From Umbilicaria muhlenbergii (taxonomy: Eukaryota; Ascomycota; Lecanoromycetes; Umbilicariales; Umbilicariaceae): a stretch of DNA of 64,000 bases. Made by a program: the position numbers and the translations under genes. A model generated the notes under the pieces. That model was not told where the DNA came from. It searched no databases and saw nothing but the letters and a program-made list of their open reading frames with translations. Location: positions 868,001-932,000 of the forward strand of contig KK106986.1 in NCBI GenBank assembly GCA_000611775.1, given 5' to 3'. Positions within the stretch are counted from its first letter, which is position 1, and each line of letters begins with the position of its first letter. Shown here in pieces: positions 1 to 10,303 of the stretch.

Positions 1-334
1 CCACCTCCCAGAATATGCGCACATGGTACGACGGCGCGGCGACCTCCGAGCCACTCGGATGGACGAGAGTAGTAAAACGAAGCTGTTTTGGAGTCCAGCT
101 TCATGTTACGAGGGTAGATTCCTGGCCGATAGACCCTGGAGAGCTTCAGTACGCTTACTGCGTTGTGAGGGCAACTAGGCAACGAGCTTACCATGGGTTG
201 TTCAGATTGTCCTCCCCTCCCTCAATCAGAAGGACCTGGAGCTTGTGGTCCAGGTTGGCAAGCCGACCAGCAACGACACAACCACACGAACCACCACCGC
301 ATACAATGATATCAACTTCGTCTGGAATGGTCAT
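1..334 (-). CDS. AOX1: Alcohol (methanol) oxidase, GMC family, N-terminal part
   Basis: Partial gene cut by the left edge of the window. Exon 1 is 334-192 (ATG at 334), intron 191-136 (56 nt, GTAAGC..CAG), and exon 2 is 135 to beyond base 1; the phases match. The joined protein begins MTIPDEVDIIVCGGGSCG, a Rossmann FAD-binding glycine motif near residues 13-18. It continues through VLLIEGGEDN, the acidic residue that binds the FAD ribose, to NNPWVYRPGIYPRNM, SKTASFYYSRP and CAHILGGG. These blocks are typical of fungal alcohol oxidases of the glucose-methanol-choline family. Family members are peroxisomal flavoenzymes that oxidise short primary alcohols to aldehydes and release hydrogen peroxide. 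The visible coding part has no stop or shift. The catalytic His and the C-terminal peroxisomal signal lie outside the window. Another GMC subgroup is possible but less likely given the block order. Confidence 0.88.
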
Positions 335-2298
335 CTTGACTGATTGTAGATCAATCAAGTGCTGGGATCACAGAACAAGGAGTAATTCGAGAGGTTCGAG
401 CCCTGAATCATGCCGGAACACTTCTGATATATCCACAGAATGCAACCCCGCCTCACGCATTCGGCAGTACGGAGAGAGTCTGATTCATTTGAGGGATTGG
501 TACCCTGCAAAATCTCCACCTGCCATCGTACCGGTAATTCAAGATTGACAGATCAGGGAACACTCATATGCAAAGCGCCGCAATTGGATTGAGCAGCTTC
601 GAACCGCTGATATGCTGCATCTGTGGGCTCAGCCTTTGCTCGGGCTAGGTCGAGGGTCTTTGGCAAGCATCCTAGAAAGAGCTGACGAATCATTACCAGT
701 TCTAGCCTACCATTGGCTTGGAAACCACTGAGGACCCTCCAGACTGTTGTACAAAGCCACCCGCAGGAATAGAGCGGCTTGCGGAGAGGATGCGTGAGCT
801 ACCTTGCAGTAAAGCCAGAGTCATCCAAGGCTGTAGTTGGCCCCGCTTCCATCCCCAAATAGTTACAACTACCAGGCGCCGCAAGCCTGCACTCGTAGAT
901 CAATAAACAACCCGGCATCGAAAATCCTGCCAGGAGAAGAACAAGCTGCATTTGACAAGGAAAGTGGAAGTCTCGGCATTGTGTTGTGACTCGAGAAATA
1001 ACTAAGATGAAAACATAGACGGTATGAATGGTGGCATGTAGAAAGAAAGTGGGGTCTCGAGCGAGATCGCCGCATGAGGAGAGAAAGAGGGGAGATTCAT
1101 GTCTCTGTCGGTTATGACTTCAGCGCATTTGAAGGGCTGGCGTCTCGAAGCGATGTTGGTTCCCCTCTCTGGCAACTAACACAGCAAGGTAGCTCCTATT
1201 TGGCGGCGATCATCCGGTTGTACCGCAGGAGGCATTGATGCTTTGCAAGGAGAAGAAGGCATGCGAACGAAGAGGGGGAACACAGGGTGCTTACGGAGTA
1301 GCTTCTCCCTGGAACGGACGGCCAACGTCCGAGTGTAGTTCAAAGCAGGGCTAGGTGCTAAAAGGGCCTAAAACTTAGCCAAACGCGGGGAAGCTTAGGA
1401 TCCAGACGGCAGAAGGGCCAGAATGCGAAGGACCCAATTACCCCACAGCTGTCAGCAAAGCTTCAAGGTTCTGGGACGATCAGCCATGCGTGTAACCGAC
1501 TGCATTGGACACGAACCCCCCCGAGTCCAACGCTATTGGCATAGGACACACGCCTCATCCGGGTGTGACGTCCGCCCCGAGACCGCTTGTTTGCTACCTT
1601 CAATGGAACCGCACCTGGACTTGGCCAACTGGCGTTTCGAGTAATTTCTGAGATACGGAGTATAGCCTGAAAGCAAGTGGTGCGGTTCGCAGTTGGAGGA
1701 CCCGCTCGGCATATCAGCAACATATATTTGATGTTGCATGCACTTTTGGGATGACTGGTCGTTGTGTGTCTGTCATTTCTTTGCTCTTGAGGGGCTCTTA
1801 ACCTCTTTTGCCTAGGATTGCCGCTTGACCGATGACACGCCTGATGCCTGACCTCGGACGCAACTTTTTCGAACGAGACTGAGGGGACCCTCAGCAGCAA
1901 ATCAACACCAGTAGTGATAATCAGCAATCCTAGAAGTGCAAAACTTAGAGCGCTCAACTTAGAGCGCTCGATGCCTGTTAACATCTCCGCACGCCCGTTC
2001 TGTTTACGACGTTCAATGCATTAGTGATTCCTTCAGGAGTCCCTTCAAGTCTTAAATGTGAACTGCCATTTACTATGATGGTGCGCCTCAGCCCTACACT
2101 GGCGTGGCGGCGTGACATCTTTATCGAAGGCGGAGGAAGGTGGCAGAATTGATTGGTAATAGAAGCCAAGAAGGACTCGAGGTTTCATTACTTATTTCTT
2201 CCCAGTATCGACTGATTGCTATCTTTTTACTCTACCGTCTCTATAACAAATTACCTCATCGCACATTCAAGCTGGCATTCAAGCAGACCCTTTGCAAA
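335..2298. other. Intergenic region between AOX-like gene and DsbA-like gene
   Basis: About 2 kb between two divergently transcribed genes, so it must hold both promoters. I see no reading frame with a recognisable domain on either strand, no tRNA and no clear repeat. A minus-strand open stretch at 1463-1984 has no recognisable motif and basic, unbiased composition, so I do not call it a gene. Confidence 0.5.
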
Positions 2299-3011
2299 AT
2301 GACGCAGTTCAATGTCACGATAGTCAGTGATACTGTGTGCCCATGGGTGAGTAGCCCGTTTCCAGATTAAACCCCCCGCCCTTTTAACCTTCTTTCCAGT
2401 GCTACGTTGGGAAAAACAAACTCGAACGAGGCATTGCGGCCTACCGCGCCGCGCATCCAGAGAGCAAAGACACCTTCTCCCAGACATGGCTCCCGTTCTA
2501 TCTAAACCCGAATGCTCCCACTAAAGGTGTGGACAAGCGCCAATACTACAAAAATAAATTCGGCGAGCAACGCACGGCCATGATATTCGAGCGCCTGGCA
2601 GCCGTGGGTAAAGACGTGGGCATCAACTTCTCGTTTGGTGGAAAGACGGGCAATACAAGGGATTCGCATCGACTGATACAGCTTGGAAAGTCCAAGAGCC
2701 CGGAAATGCAAACGAAAGTCGTAGAGGCTTTATTCAAGGCCTACTTTGAGGACGAAAAGGACATCACGAGCCATGACGTTCTAAGGGAAGCTGGTGTCAG
2801 TGCAGGATTGGAAGAACAAGAGGTGAAGGCATGGTTAGGAAGTGACAAGGGAGGAGCGGAGGTAGATAAGGAGGTGCGGGAGGCGCAGAGGAAGGATATC
2901 AGTGGAGTACCGAATTTCACCCTTCAGGGGAAATATGAAATTGGGGGCGCACAGGATCCCGAGGCTTTTGTACAAATATTTGAGCGCATAAAGGAGGTTG
3001 AAGGGTCATAA
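2299..3011 (+). CDS. DsbA/FrnE-like thioredoxin-fold oxidoreductase
   Basis: Two exons: 2299-2346 and 2400-3011, with a 53-nt intron (GTGAGT..CAG). The product is 219 aa. It begins MTQFNVTIVSDTVCPWC, so a CPWC redox motif occupies residues 14-17 at the end of the first beta strand, as in the FrnE/2-hydroxychromene-2-carboxylate isomerase branch of the DSBA family. The later cis-Pro segment GVPNFTLQGKYEIGGAQ is near residues 190-206, and the alpha-helical insertion lies between. Length fits the family (about 200-230 aa). Family members are cytosolic thiol-disulphide oxidoreductases or glutathione-dependent isomerases, and the substrate cannot be told from sequence. No signal peptide is visible. 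The intron falls exactly between the Trp and second Cys codons of the active site, which confirms the join. Confidence 0.92.
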
Positions 3012-3034
3012 GCTTCTTCTCTAGAACGAGGAAC

Positions 3035-4069
3035 TCAACGCTTTACACACAGGTCTGTCCTGATCACCCACTTTTCTCCTGCCGTGACTTCCCTACCCTC
3101 GTGCAACAGACAGTCTTGGCCATGCTTGTGTAGGAGCGCCATGCCCACTTCCAACCCTACAGCCACAGGCTCTCCCTCGTTGCTTTTGCTTGAGAACTTC
3201 TTTGCTGGGCCAAGTTCAGGATAAAATACCGTCTCTCCGCCGACACAGCCAGTCGCGGGTCCGGTGAGGTAAAGGAGGAGCGTCCAGGTCGTTTTCGCTG
3301 GCGTTGGAGGTGTTGTCGGTAGCATTATTGTGTTCGACTCGTCATCTGTTTGTGGTTAGCAGAGTGACAGCTGTACCATCATTTTTTCTGAGTATCAAAT
3401 TGGGACTGAGGCATGCAACGTATGTTGTTCAGAAGTTGAGGTCAGGTGCAAGAAAAAAAGTCTGCAGTCTATAGCTGAGGGAAGCCTTAACTACCAACAA
3501 TAGAGTGGGGGGGAAAAGAGATGCGTAGTCATCGATAGATAGAAGGGTACACGAAGGGGCCTGATGATGCTAGCAATGGTCTGTCACTTACAATGTTGAT
3601 CGAAAAACTGGCCCTTGCCGTACCGGTAAATGCGTATTCGAGGGTTCAATCCGCAAACTTCACCTCCCCACAGTTTTCTCCTCTCATCTACAGTCATACC
3701 ATCCGCTTGATCATCTCGGCTCGTACTGTTCACCAGTTCTTTCAGGGCTGTAGAGCTCCATAGCTGCTCTGCGAATACGGGGTCGTCAACCTGGTATCTG
3801 TCATTCACTCTGAGTGCTTCCCCTTTCTTAGGCTGACCAGGTGTCGTAACGAGCGGTAGTGTACAAAGGAACGACACGTAGTTCTTGCATAACGAAGAAG
3901 TCCAAAAATTTCTTATCACTACAATCTGGTCTTGTAGCAGGGTCTCCAAAGATAGATCCGATGTGGGAACTAAAGGCTGTAAAGCAGGCCAACTGGGAGT
4001 CGGTGCAGCTTCAGTGGCGAGTTTAATTTTCTTCGCGGCCACAGCTTTACTCTTGATCTTTACTGGCAT
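3035..4069 (-). CDS. 2-oxoglutarate/Fe(II)-dependent oxygenase, prolyl 4-hydroxylase-like
   Basis: Two exons on the minus strand: 4069-3592 and 3345-3035, separated by a 246-nt intron (GTAAGT..CAG), long for this window. The predicted protein has 262 aa. The splice restores KGQFFDQHYDESN, giving the HxD iron ligands at His159 and Asp161. The distal ligand His241 sits in LLHEGREV, and GEKWVIRTD supplies a basic residue (Lys251 or Arg255) suited to 2-oxoglutarate binding. The order and spacing match the double-stranded beta-helix fold of P4H-like oxygenases. The first ATG in frame is at 4069, and the N-terminal stretch is Lys/Ala rich (KIKSKAVAAKKIK), possibly nuclear or flexible. The substrate is unknown. 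It is convergent with the DsbA-like gene (23 bp between stops) and divergent from fhl1. Confidence 0.88.
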
Positions 4070-4588
4070 TATCAACTATCAGGCTCTGATTGGTAGTTGG
4101 CGACAGTACATCTGAGGGACGACTGTGGAACTCTGCAGGAGTACGAATACAATAAGTGGCAGTCTCCAGCTGGAGGCCTACTCCATGAAATAGTTAATGG
4201 AATTCTCTCAGGTGGAAGTTGTTGATATTTGTGGCTTTTGGTATATGTCTATAACTTGAGACTCACGATGATGTTTTGTGATTGATATGTATTCGTGGGG
4301 AACCTCAGCTGCCTGATCTGGCCAAGGGATGTGAGAAGCTTGGGCCTCCTTCGCCGTACGGAGGAAGATTCGCAACGGCAATCCCCATCCGTCAAGGTAT
4401 CTATCACCTCGAAACCAACCACCACTAAGTCACACCTCGCTTTGCGCATACCACAAGAATGCTTTAGCAGCCCACAAACAGAGCCCATCTTGATCATCAC
4501 GTGGTTTGCCCGCCCCAGCCAGCGTTCCAACTTAAAAGCCATTCACGGCGCTCACCTCACCTTCTCAGACAAACATGCCGAAGCGGAA
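4070..4588. promoter_or_regulatory. Divergent promoter region, oxygenase / fhl1
   Basis: A 519-bp gap between two genes transcribed away from each other. The fhl1 frame stays open upstream to 4295 but has no ATG before 4589, so the open stretch is probably 5' leader. No specific binding site can be assigned. Confidence 0.4.
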
Positions 4589-7500
4589 ATGACAATGCAG
4601 GAAGCGGGATCAGACGGTACGCAGCGCGTAGAAGGCCAGGATGGGAGTATTAGTGGTCAGGTCAGTGGAGTTGGCGCAACATCGCCGGGTGAAGCCGCGA
4701 ATCGGAGCGTGGAGGAGCATTCAGTCCTGCAGAAGCCGGCGCACGAGCTTCAGGACGTAACGTCGGAAGGCGGACCGACAGATGCTCCTCCACGACACGA
4801 ATCGCTCACTCCGCCTGGTGATATGCCTCTCGCAAAGGACACAAATACGGAAGAAGGTGAGGGTCAAATCATGACGACGAGCGTCATCGAGCAACGAAAC
4901 CCGCTTGACACCACACTCGTCGCCGGCGAACCTAACACTCGAGCTCACGATGACGGGGACCAAACAGTTTCTGGGCTCCCTGCGTATGAGGATTACGGCA
5001 CATCACCCTTTACACAAGACTACGCTCCCTCCTTGCCGATCCTTCCCAATGGTACACCAATGACCGACGGTTTATTCTCGGAGGCCGCCCCCTCTGTTGT
5101 GGAATCGGAAGCACCGAGGATTCAAGCATTTGCAAAACTCGAGTTTGACGACGGGCAATTCTACATGAACACATACTCGGTGGAACTTGGGCGAGATATA
5201 CGAGCTGCGCGGTTGGCCTCCCAGTGGGATCTTGGAAGCCCCCAGGAGCCAGACGCAAAGATAAAGAAGCGGAGCACAAGCAGTGGAGACGCCTCACAAA
5301 CACCTATCAGAATTAAACGGGAGGATAGTCGGAAGATGGCAGGCAGCGTCGTTAGTGAGAGCGGAGGCATAATGGGGGTGGATGTGCAAAACTCAGAGCC
5401 GAGGCGGAGAACGAAGGGCAAGAAGTCCAAATCCACAGATTCGTCTTCGCAGTACCGGTCGCGTAAAAGTTCTGGCTTCTTCCCTGCTGTACAGACGGAC
5501 TATCAATCTCTAGCTATGGCATCACTCACAGATAGTACTTTTGGGGCGCATCCCGTGGATCCTCTTTCCCTCTTACCGTCGCCAGACGAGTGTCCGTTGA
5601 TTCCAATACACCCTCCGGTTGTACCAGAAGGCGTTCCTGCCGGGCACAGAGGCATATCGCGGAAACATGTTAAAATTGCTTTCAATTTCGAAAAGCATCT
5701 ATTCGAGATTGAGATAAAGGGCAAAAACGGCGCCTTTGTTGATGAGCAATGGCATGCGCAAGGCGAGCGTCAACCCTTGAGAAGCGGTAGCTACATACAG
5801 ATAGGCGGTGTAGGTGTGCGATTTGTATTACCTGATGTCGCATTGGGCGAAACAGGTGCTGAAGGCACCCTAGAATCTAATCCTGCAGCAGGAGGCAAGA
5901 TGAGTTTCGACTTCGAGGATGGGAGGGGGGAAAGTATAGCTATGGCTGACAGTAGCGAGGTCGATAGCGGAGGTGATGACGAAGCCACCCCGGATGACAG
6001 TGGTGAAGAGGATGATGGTGATGAAGAGGAGGATGAGGATGAAGAGGACGAGGGAGAAGATGAGGGACAGGAAGGTGTGGGAATGGCAACAGAGGACGCA
6101 GATCAGGTAGAGATGGTTGCATCTGAAGAAAGGCAAAGCGAACAATCCGCACAGGAGGAAGCAGTAGAGCCGCCTGTGAAAGAAGAGCCGAAACCAGAAC
6201 CTGTTCTGCCACCACCGAAGCGGAAAGGGCCTGGAAGACCACCAAAGAACGGCATAATCTCGAAGCGTGAACAGGCGCTGCTGGCACGGCAAGCCAGGGA
6301 AGCGGCCAAGAAGGAAGCAGAGGCAAAAGCATCCGGCAAATCTCTACCTGGCACAGCAAAGAGTGCTAAAGCTAAAACGGGAAAAGAAGTTTCGCCCGAG
6401 GTATCTTCCGCCCAGCCTAAACCAGAGAAGCGGAAATATACGAAACGGAAGCCTAAGGTTGAAGCTCCGCAGGAAGGACAGCAGGACATACGTGAGACAA
6501 CAGAGACAGGCCAATCGATCCCTCCGGATCAAGCTTCAGAAGCTGTCGCGGCATCCAAACCACCCAAAGAGAAGAAACCTCCAAAGCCGCCTAGGTCGCC
6601 GTCACCTGTGTTTGACGAGTCCACTATGACTCCCGAGCAATTAGCCAAGCCTCAATCCTCTTACGTTGTTCTCATACACGAAGCGTTGTCAAATTCAAAG
6701 ATTGGGGCTATGTCACTTCCTCAGATCTACCGTGCAATTGAAAGACGTTACCCTTTTTACAAGCTACGGGTACAAACTACTGGATGGCAGAGCAGTGTAC
6801 GGCACAACCTCTCGCAGCATCCAGCCTTCCGCAAAGTCGAACGGGATGGAAAAGGGTGGATGTGGGGCCTCGTGCCTGAAGTGTCTATCGAGAAAGAAAA
6901 GAAGAGAAGGCCTTCACCTCCTCCAATGCCACCACAAAACTACTACCCTCAAAATGCCCAGATGCCTCGGTACCCTTATCCGTATCCCGGTCAGCCACTA
7001 CCGCATGGCCATGTTCCGCCTCATTACGGTATGTATCCTGGTATGCCTGCGGGCGTACTACACGGTCCAGGAGCTAGCAACCCGCCAAGCCACGCACCAA
7101 TTCCACCCGGAGCGCCAATTGGCTTACCACCGCCTCTCGCAAGTGCGCAGGCAAACACGGCATCTTCATACCAATCGCCATACCAGCCTACACCCCACAC
7201 ACAACCGGTCCCACCACAACCGCCACCACCGCCACAACAACCGCCATCCTCTTCACTCAACGGGGCTAATGGGACCTACGCGAATGCCAATATCCAGCCG
7301 CCCCCACCACCGTCCGTAATGTCCAAGTCCCCAGCACCAGGACCAAGCCCATCTCCCGCCCCTAACCCCCCTCAACCCCAGCCGCAACAAGCACCACTCC
7401 TATCACCATCCCCAGCACCACAGCCCGCACCCTCCAGCAACCTCGGCCAAGACGTCCTCACCGCCGTCGGCAAATTCAAAACCGCCCTCATCTCCTCCAT

Positions 7501-8290
7501 GCCGGACAAAGAGCGCGGCGAACAAATCGTCACCTCGGCCATCAACCGCACCCTCGGCCTGCAGTCCGCCTCCAGCATGGCCGGCGGCGAAGACCCCCAG
7601 GAAAAAGCCATCATGACAGCCCTCGCCGGCATGCTCGGTAACCTGAGTAAGAAAACTCAGGAGGCTCAACACCGCCAGGCTTCTAATCCACCGCTGCCGG
7701 GTCCTCAGCAACAGCAGCAGCAGCAAGCACCGCCACTGCAACCCCGGCCACCGCCACCACCGCCACCGCCGCCGCTCACAACGCAGGGTAGTCAACAACA
7801 CAGACCGCCCCCGACCACCGCGCAGCAGGGCGCACAAGCACAGCTGCTGCAGCTACTCCAGCACATTAACAGACGCGCCAACGGGCCCCCTGCTCCACAA
7901 AGACCGCCTCAGCCGCTGCAGCAGGATAGTCACGGTCCGGCGCCGAGTGCGTCGCCGCTCAGTAATGGCGTCGCTAGTCCGACGGCGGGCGCGGCGGAAA
8001 AGGTGGGGTTGGGTGGTGGCGAGGGTGTGGGTGTAGAAGTGAAGGGGGAGATGGCCGAAGGGGGGAAGGTTGTGACGCCCGCAGTCGGTGTGGTCGGTGG
8101 GACTGATGCGGCTGATGCGGCTGATGTGAATATTGTGACTGATACGATTAACGCCTCTGATGGCGCAACGGGCGGGGAGAGTGCGGTGAAAGAAAGTCCT
8201 GCGTGCAGCGGGACCAAGCGGACGCTGGACGAGAGCGAGGCAGCGCTAGATGTGGGCCAGCCCGAGGCGAAGAGAGTGGCGGTGGAGTAA
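4589..8290 (+). CDS. fhl1: FHA and forkhead domain transcription factor, Fhl1 type
   Basis: Single-exon gene of 1233 aa; the first in-frame ATG is at 4589. The first half of an FHA domain lies near residues 175-210 (AFAKLEFDDGQFYMNT). The second half, with GHRGISRKHVKIAF, lies near 350-415, so the domain is split by a polar insert of about 140 residues. A strongly acidic stretch follows at 464-496, an AT-hook-like KGPGRPPKNG near 545-555, and a forkhead DNA-binding domain near 687-767 (YRAIERRYPFYK, WQSSVRHNLSQH). The C-terminal 450 residues are rich in Pro, Gln and Ala. This order is that of Fhl1, which in budding yeast controls ribosomal-protein genes together with its partner Ifh1. A nuclear role in ribosome biogenesis or growth control is inferred from the family. 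An additional upstream exon cannot be excluded. Confidence 0.9.
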   Translation: MTMQEAGSDGTQRVEGQDGSISGQVSGVGATSPGEAANRSVEEHSVLQKPAHELQDVTSEGGPTDAPPRHESLTPPGDMPLAKDTNTEEGEGQIMTTSVIEQRNPLDTTLVAGEPNTRAHDDGDQTVSGLPAYEDYGTSPFTQDYAPSLPILPNGTPMTDGLFSEAAPSVVESEAPRIQAFAKLEFDDGQFYMNTYSVELGRDIRAARLASQWDLGSPQEPDAKIKKRSTSSGDASQTPIRIKREDSRKMAGSVVSESGGIMGVDVQNSEPRRRTKGKKSKSTDSSSQYRSRKSSGFFPAVQTDYQSLAMASLTDSTFGAHPVDPLSLLPSPDECPLIPIHPPVVPEGVPAGHRGISRKHVKIAFNFEKHLFEIEIKGKNGAFVDEQWHAQGERQPLRSGSYIQIGGVGVRFVLPDVALGETGAEGTLESNPAAGGKMSFDFEDGRGESIAMADSSEVDSGGDDEATPDDSGEEDDGDEEEDEDEEDEGEDEGQEGVGMATEDADQVEMVASEERQSEQSAQEEAVEPPVKEEPKPEPVLPPPKRKGPGRPPKNGIISKREQALLARQAREAAKKEAEAKASGKSLPGTAKSAKAKTGKEVSPEVSSAQPKPEKRKYTKRKPKVEAPQEGQQDIRETTETGQSIPPDQASEAVAASKPPKEKKPPKPPRSPSPVFDESTMTPEQLAKPQSSYVVLIHEALSNSKIGAMSLPQIYRAIERRYPFYKLRVQTTGWQSSVRHNLSQHPAFRKVERDGKGWMWGLVPEVSIEKEKKRRPSPPPMPPQNYYPQNAQMPRYPYPYPGQPLPHGHVPPHYGMYPGMPAGVLHGPGASNPPSHAPIPPGAPIGLPPPLASAQANTASSYQSPYQPTPHTQPVPPQPPPPPQQPPSSSLNGANGTYANANIQPPPPPSVMSKSPAPGPSPSPAPNPPQPQPQQAPLLSPSPAPQPAPSSNLGQDVLTAVGKFKTALISSMPDKERGEQIVTSAINRTLGLQSASSMAGGEDPQEKAIMTALAGMLGNLSKKTQEAQHRQASNPPLPGPQQQQQQQAPPLQPRPPPPPPPPPLTTQGSQQHRPPPTTAQQGAQAQLLQLLQHINRRANGPPAPQRPPQPLQQDSHGPAPSASPLSNGVASPTAGAAEKVGLGGGEGVGVEVKGEMAEGGKVVTPAVGVVGGTDAADAADVNIVTDTINASDGATGGESAVKESPACSGTKRTLDESEAALDVGQPEAKRVAVE

Positions 8291-8793
8291 GGAGGATGTT
8301 TCTGAGGGAGAGAAACAAGGGGGGAGGGTTTTCATTTTCCGCCGTCGTTTGTTTTCCGCGATACCCCATCTGCAGGAGCTCTTTTGCAGGGGCGTTGCAT
8401 TTGCAGTGGCGCTCCAGGATATCGACGACGTATGCATTGCTGGCGGCACGAAGCTTGATGTTATTATCGGATGACAGCGTAGATAGGCATAGAGACTTTA
8501 ATTTAATTTGATTCGACATGATAATTGTTACATGTCAGAATCCCCCTCGTAGTCGTTCGTTTCGTCGCTTAAATAGATAGCACGAGGCAGAATTGGCCTC
8601 GCCTGATAGATAGATACCAGGACACCCCGTAAACCAATGATGATGCAGATGAATACAAAGCCCCTGCGCTCATGGATGGAACACGTCTAGTTCTCGTGCA
8701 CAGTTCGCCGTCTAGAAAGAACCATTGAAGAAGGAGTTGCAGACAGAAGAGGGGAAAAGCAGCGCCAAACCGGTGTCAACCGAGAAGAAATCA
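8291..8793. other. Convergent 3' region, fhl1 / snf7
   Basis: 503 bp between the stop codons of two genes that run towards each other. It should carry both 3' UTRs. I see no gene or repeat here. Confidence 0.4.
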
Positions 8794-9737
8794 TCACATC
8801 GCCATCTCCGCCTGCAGCTTTCGAAGCTCTTCTTCCTCGTCATCTTCTTCCATTGCTTTGGTCTTGCCTTTCACTATAACAGAATATGGTTAGTGCCTAC
8901 AAATGACTTTCTTGCATGGTGTGGGATTTTGGCTTACGCTCTCCATTTGCAGCGGCGGGTAACCTATGCACCGTATCCGACACGGGCACCGTCCCTGTGC
9001 CGAGCATTTTCTTGTCCATGTCTTCTTGCTCGAGCTGCTCGAGTTCATTTTCGAGCTCATCTTCGTCGACGGGGTCGCCGATGGTGGTCGAGGTGATGGC
9101 GTTGGCGATTTCTTTGCTGAGCTCGTGCTGGGCCTGTATTTCCTCCCTGTAGCCAAAATAAAGTTAGCAGACTTGTACTAATAGTACGATCGACGGAGTG
9201 GACTCGGGGGTTTACGAACATGGTCTGGTCGACTTTGTCCATTGTCAGGTTGCCGTGGATTTGCTTCAGAGCATCCGAGGCATTCTTCATGGCGATGATG
9301 GTCTCGTGATTGATATTTGCCGATTCGATCGAGTATATTTGCTGCTCTAACATGGTGATCTGGCCGTTTGTCTGTTCGAGGGATTGTTCGTGCTGCTTCT
9401 TGCGCTTCAACGCATTTCGTGCCGCTGTAGCATAAGGTTGTCAGCGCATAGCTTCCTCTTGGTCCTATATACGAGTCGATAGAGCATCTTCGAGCGCTCA
9501 TCCCCTGGGCTGAGCTGTCTGGGAGGATCCATCAACGAATGAGCACACGTGCCACGTACCGGTCTTGTTCGTTGCGACGAATTTCCTGGCAAGCGTATCT
9601 TGCTCTGCCATCTGGTTCTCCAAGTGCCTCTCCCTCTTCTGCAGCATATCAAGCTGTTGCCGTAGATCCAGTATCGCTCTCTTTGGCGCCTCCTTCCTCT
9701 TCTGCACCGAGCTTCCACCGAACCAGCTCCCCAGCAT
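8794..9737 (-). CDS. snf7: ESCRT-III core subunit Snf7/Vps32 (CHMP4)
   Basis: Four exons on the minus strand: 9737-9560, 9424-9220, 9146-8938 and 8873-8794. Introns are 135, 73 and 64 nt. The joined protein has 223 aa, the usual length. It opens with MLGSWFGG, the amphipathic N-terminus that binds membrane in Snf7. Helical blocks follow: APKRAILDLRQQLDMLQKRE, TNKTAARNALKRKKQHE, QQIYSIESANIN and KQIHGNLTMDKVD. The tail carries VNEL-like acidic repeats and ends ELRKLQAEMAM, the conserved C-terminus. Snf7 polymerises on endosomes and drives intralumenal vesicle budding and other membrane scission; it also recruits the Bro1/Rim20 class of proteins, including pH signalling. Intron 2 needs the unusual donor GTTCGT to keep VDQTMEEIQAQHE in frame; the GTAAAC three bases downstream would break it. 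It is head-to-head with ten1. Confidence 0.95.
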
Positions 9738-10303
9738 CTTGGCGGTATTTGTCGAGGGCAGCGTCAGAAGTATACAAATTTAACAGGATTGTCCGCTGGA
9801 TGTCGAAGTGTTGTCAGTGTGTGCGGAGGCGTGTCTTCAAATCGCGGTCAAGATTAAGTGGTCTTGGGGGTGCCGCCAGGTGATCTGATGATTATAAAGG
9901 CAGCCAAGGACTCGTTTGCCGCGCCTACTCCGTAACACTTGAACGACAAGCTGGGTGTTTCTTTTAATGAAGAGCTTGATGGGCTGTGTATTGGTATTTG
10001 CCTGGCAGCGGGGGCTGGAGTGTATGTGCCGTGGTTCTGTTTGTTGCCTTGACCGAACGAAATGATGCATGAGGTTCATGAACGTGAGCTAGTCCCGCCC
10101 TGCCGCCCGATGACATAGACACGCTAGGGGAAGCGATCGTCATCACGTGCAGATGCATCTGTCGAGCTATCCAATTCCCCAATATAGAGACGTGGATACC
10201 CACAGGCTATCGCGGAACAACAACTGCGACGCGAATATCGACTTGAGTGCTTCCCTTCCGACACAATGTACCTGCGCATGACGCTCTCTAAAGTGATCCA
10301 ACC
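9738..10303. promoter_or_regulatory. Divergent promoter region, snf7 / ten1
   Basis: 566 bp between two start codons pointing away from each other. It holds both promoters. No specific site is identified. Confidence 0.4.

Noticed and set aside
15-548. 177-codon plus-strand open frame at the left edge
   Set aside because: It is antisense to the alcohol oxidase exons, which carry strong family motifs and a phased intron. The plus frame has no motif.
1463-1984. 173-codon minus-strand open frame upstream of AOX
   Set aside because: No recognisable domain, no supporting splice pattern, and composition like translated non-coding DNA.
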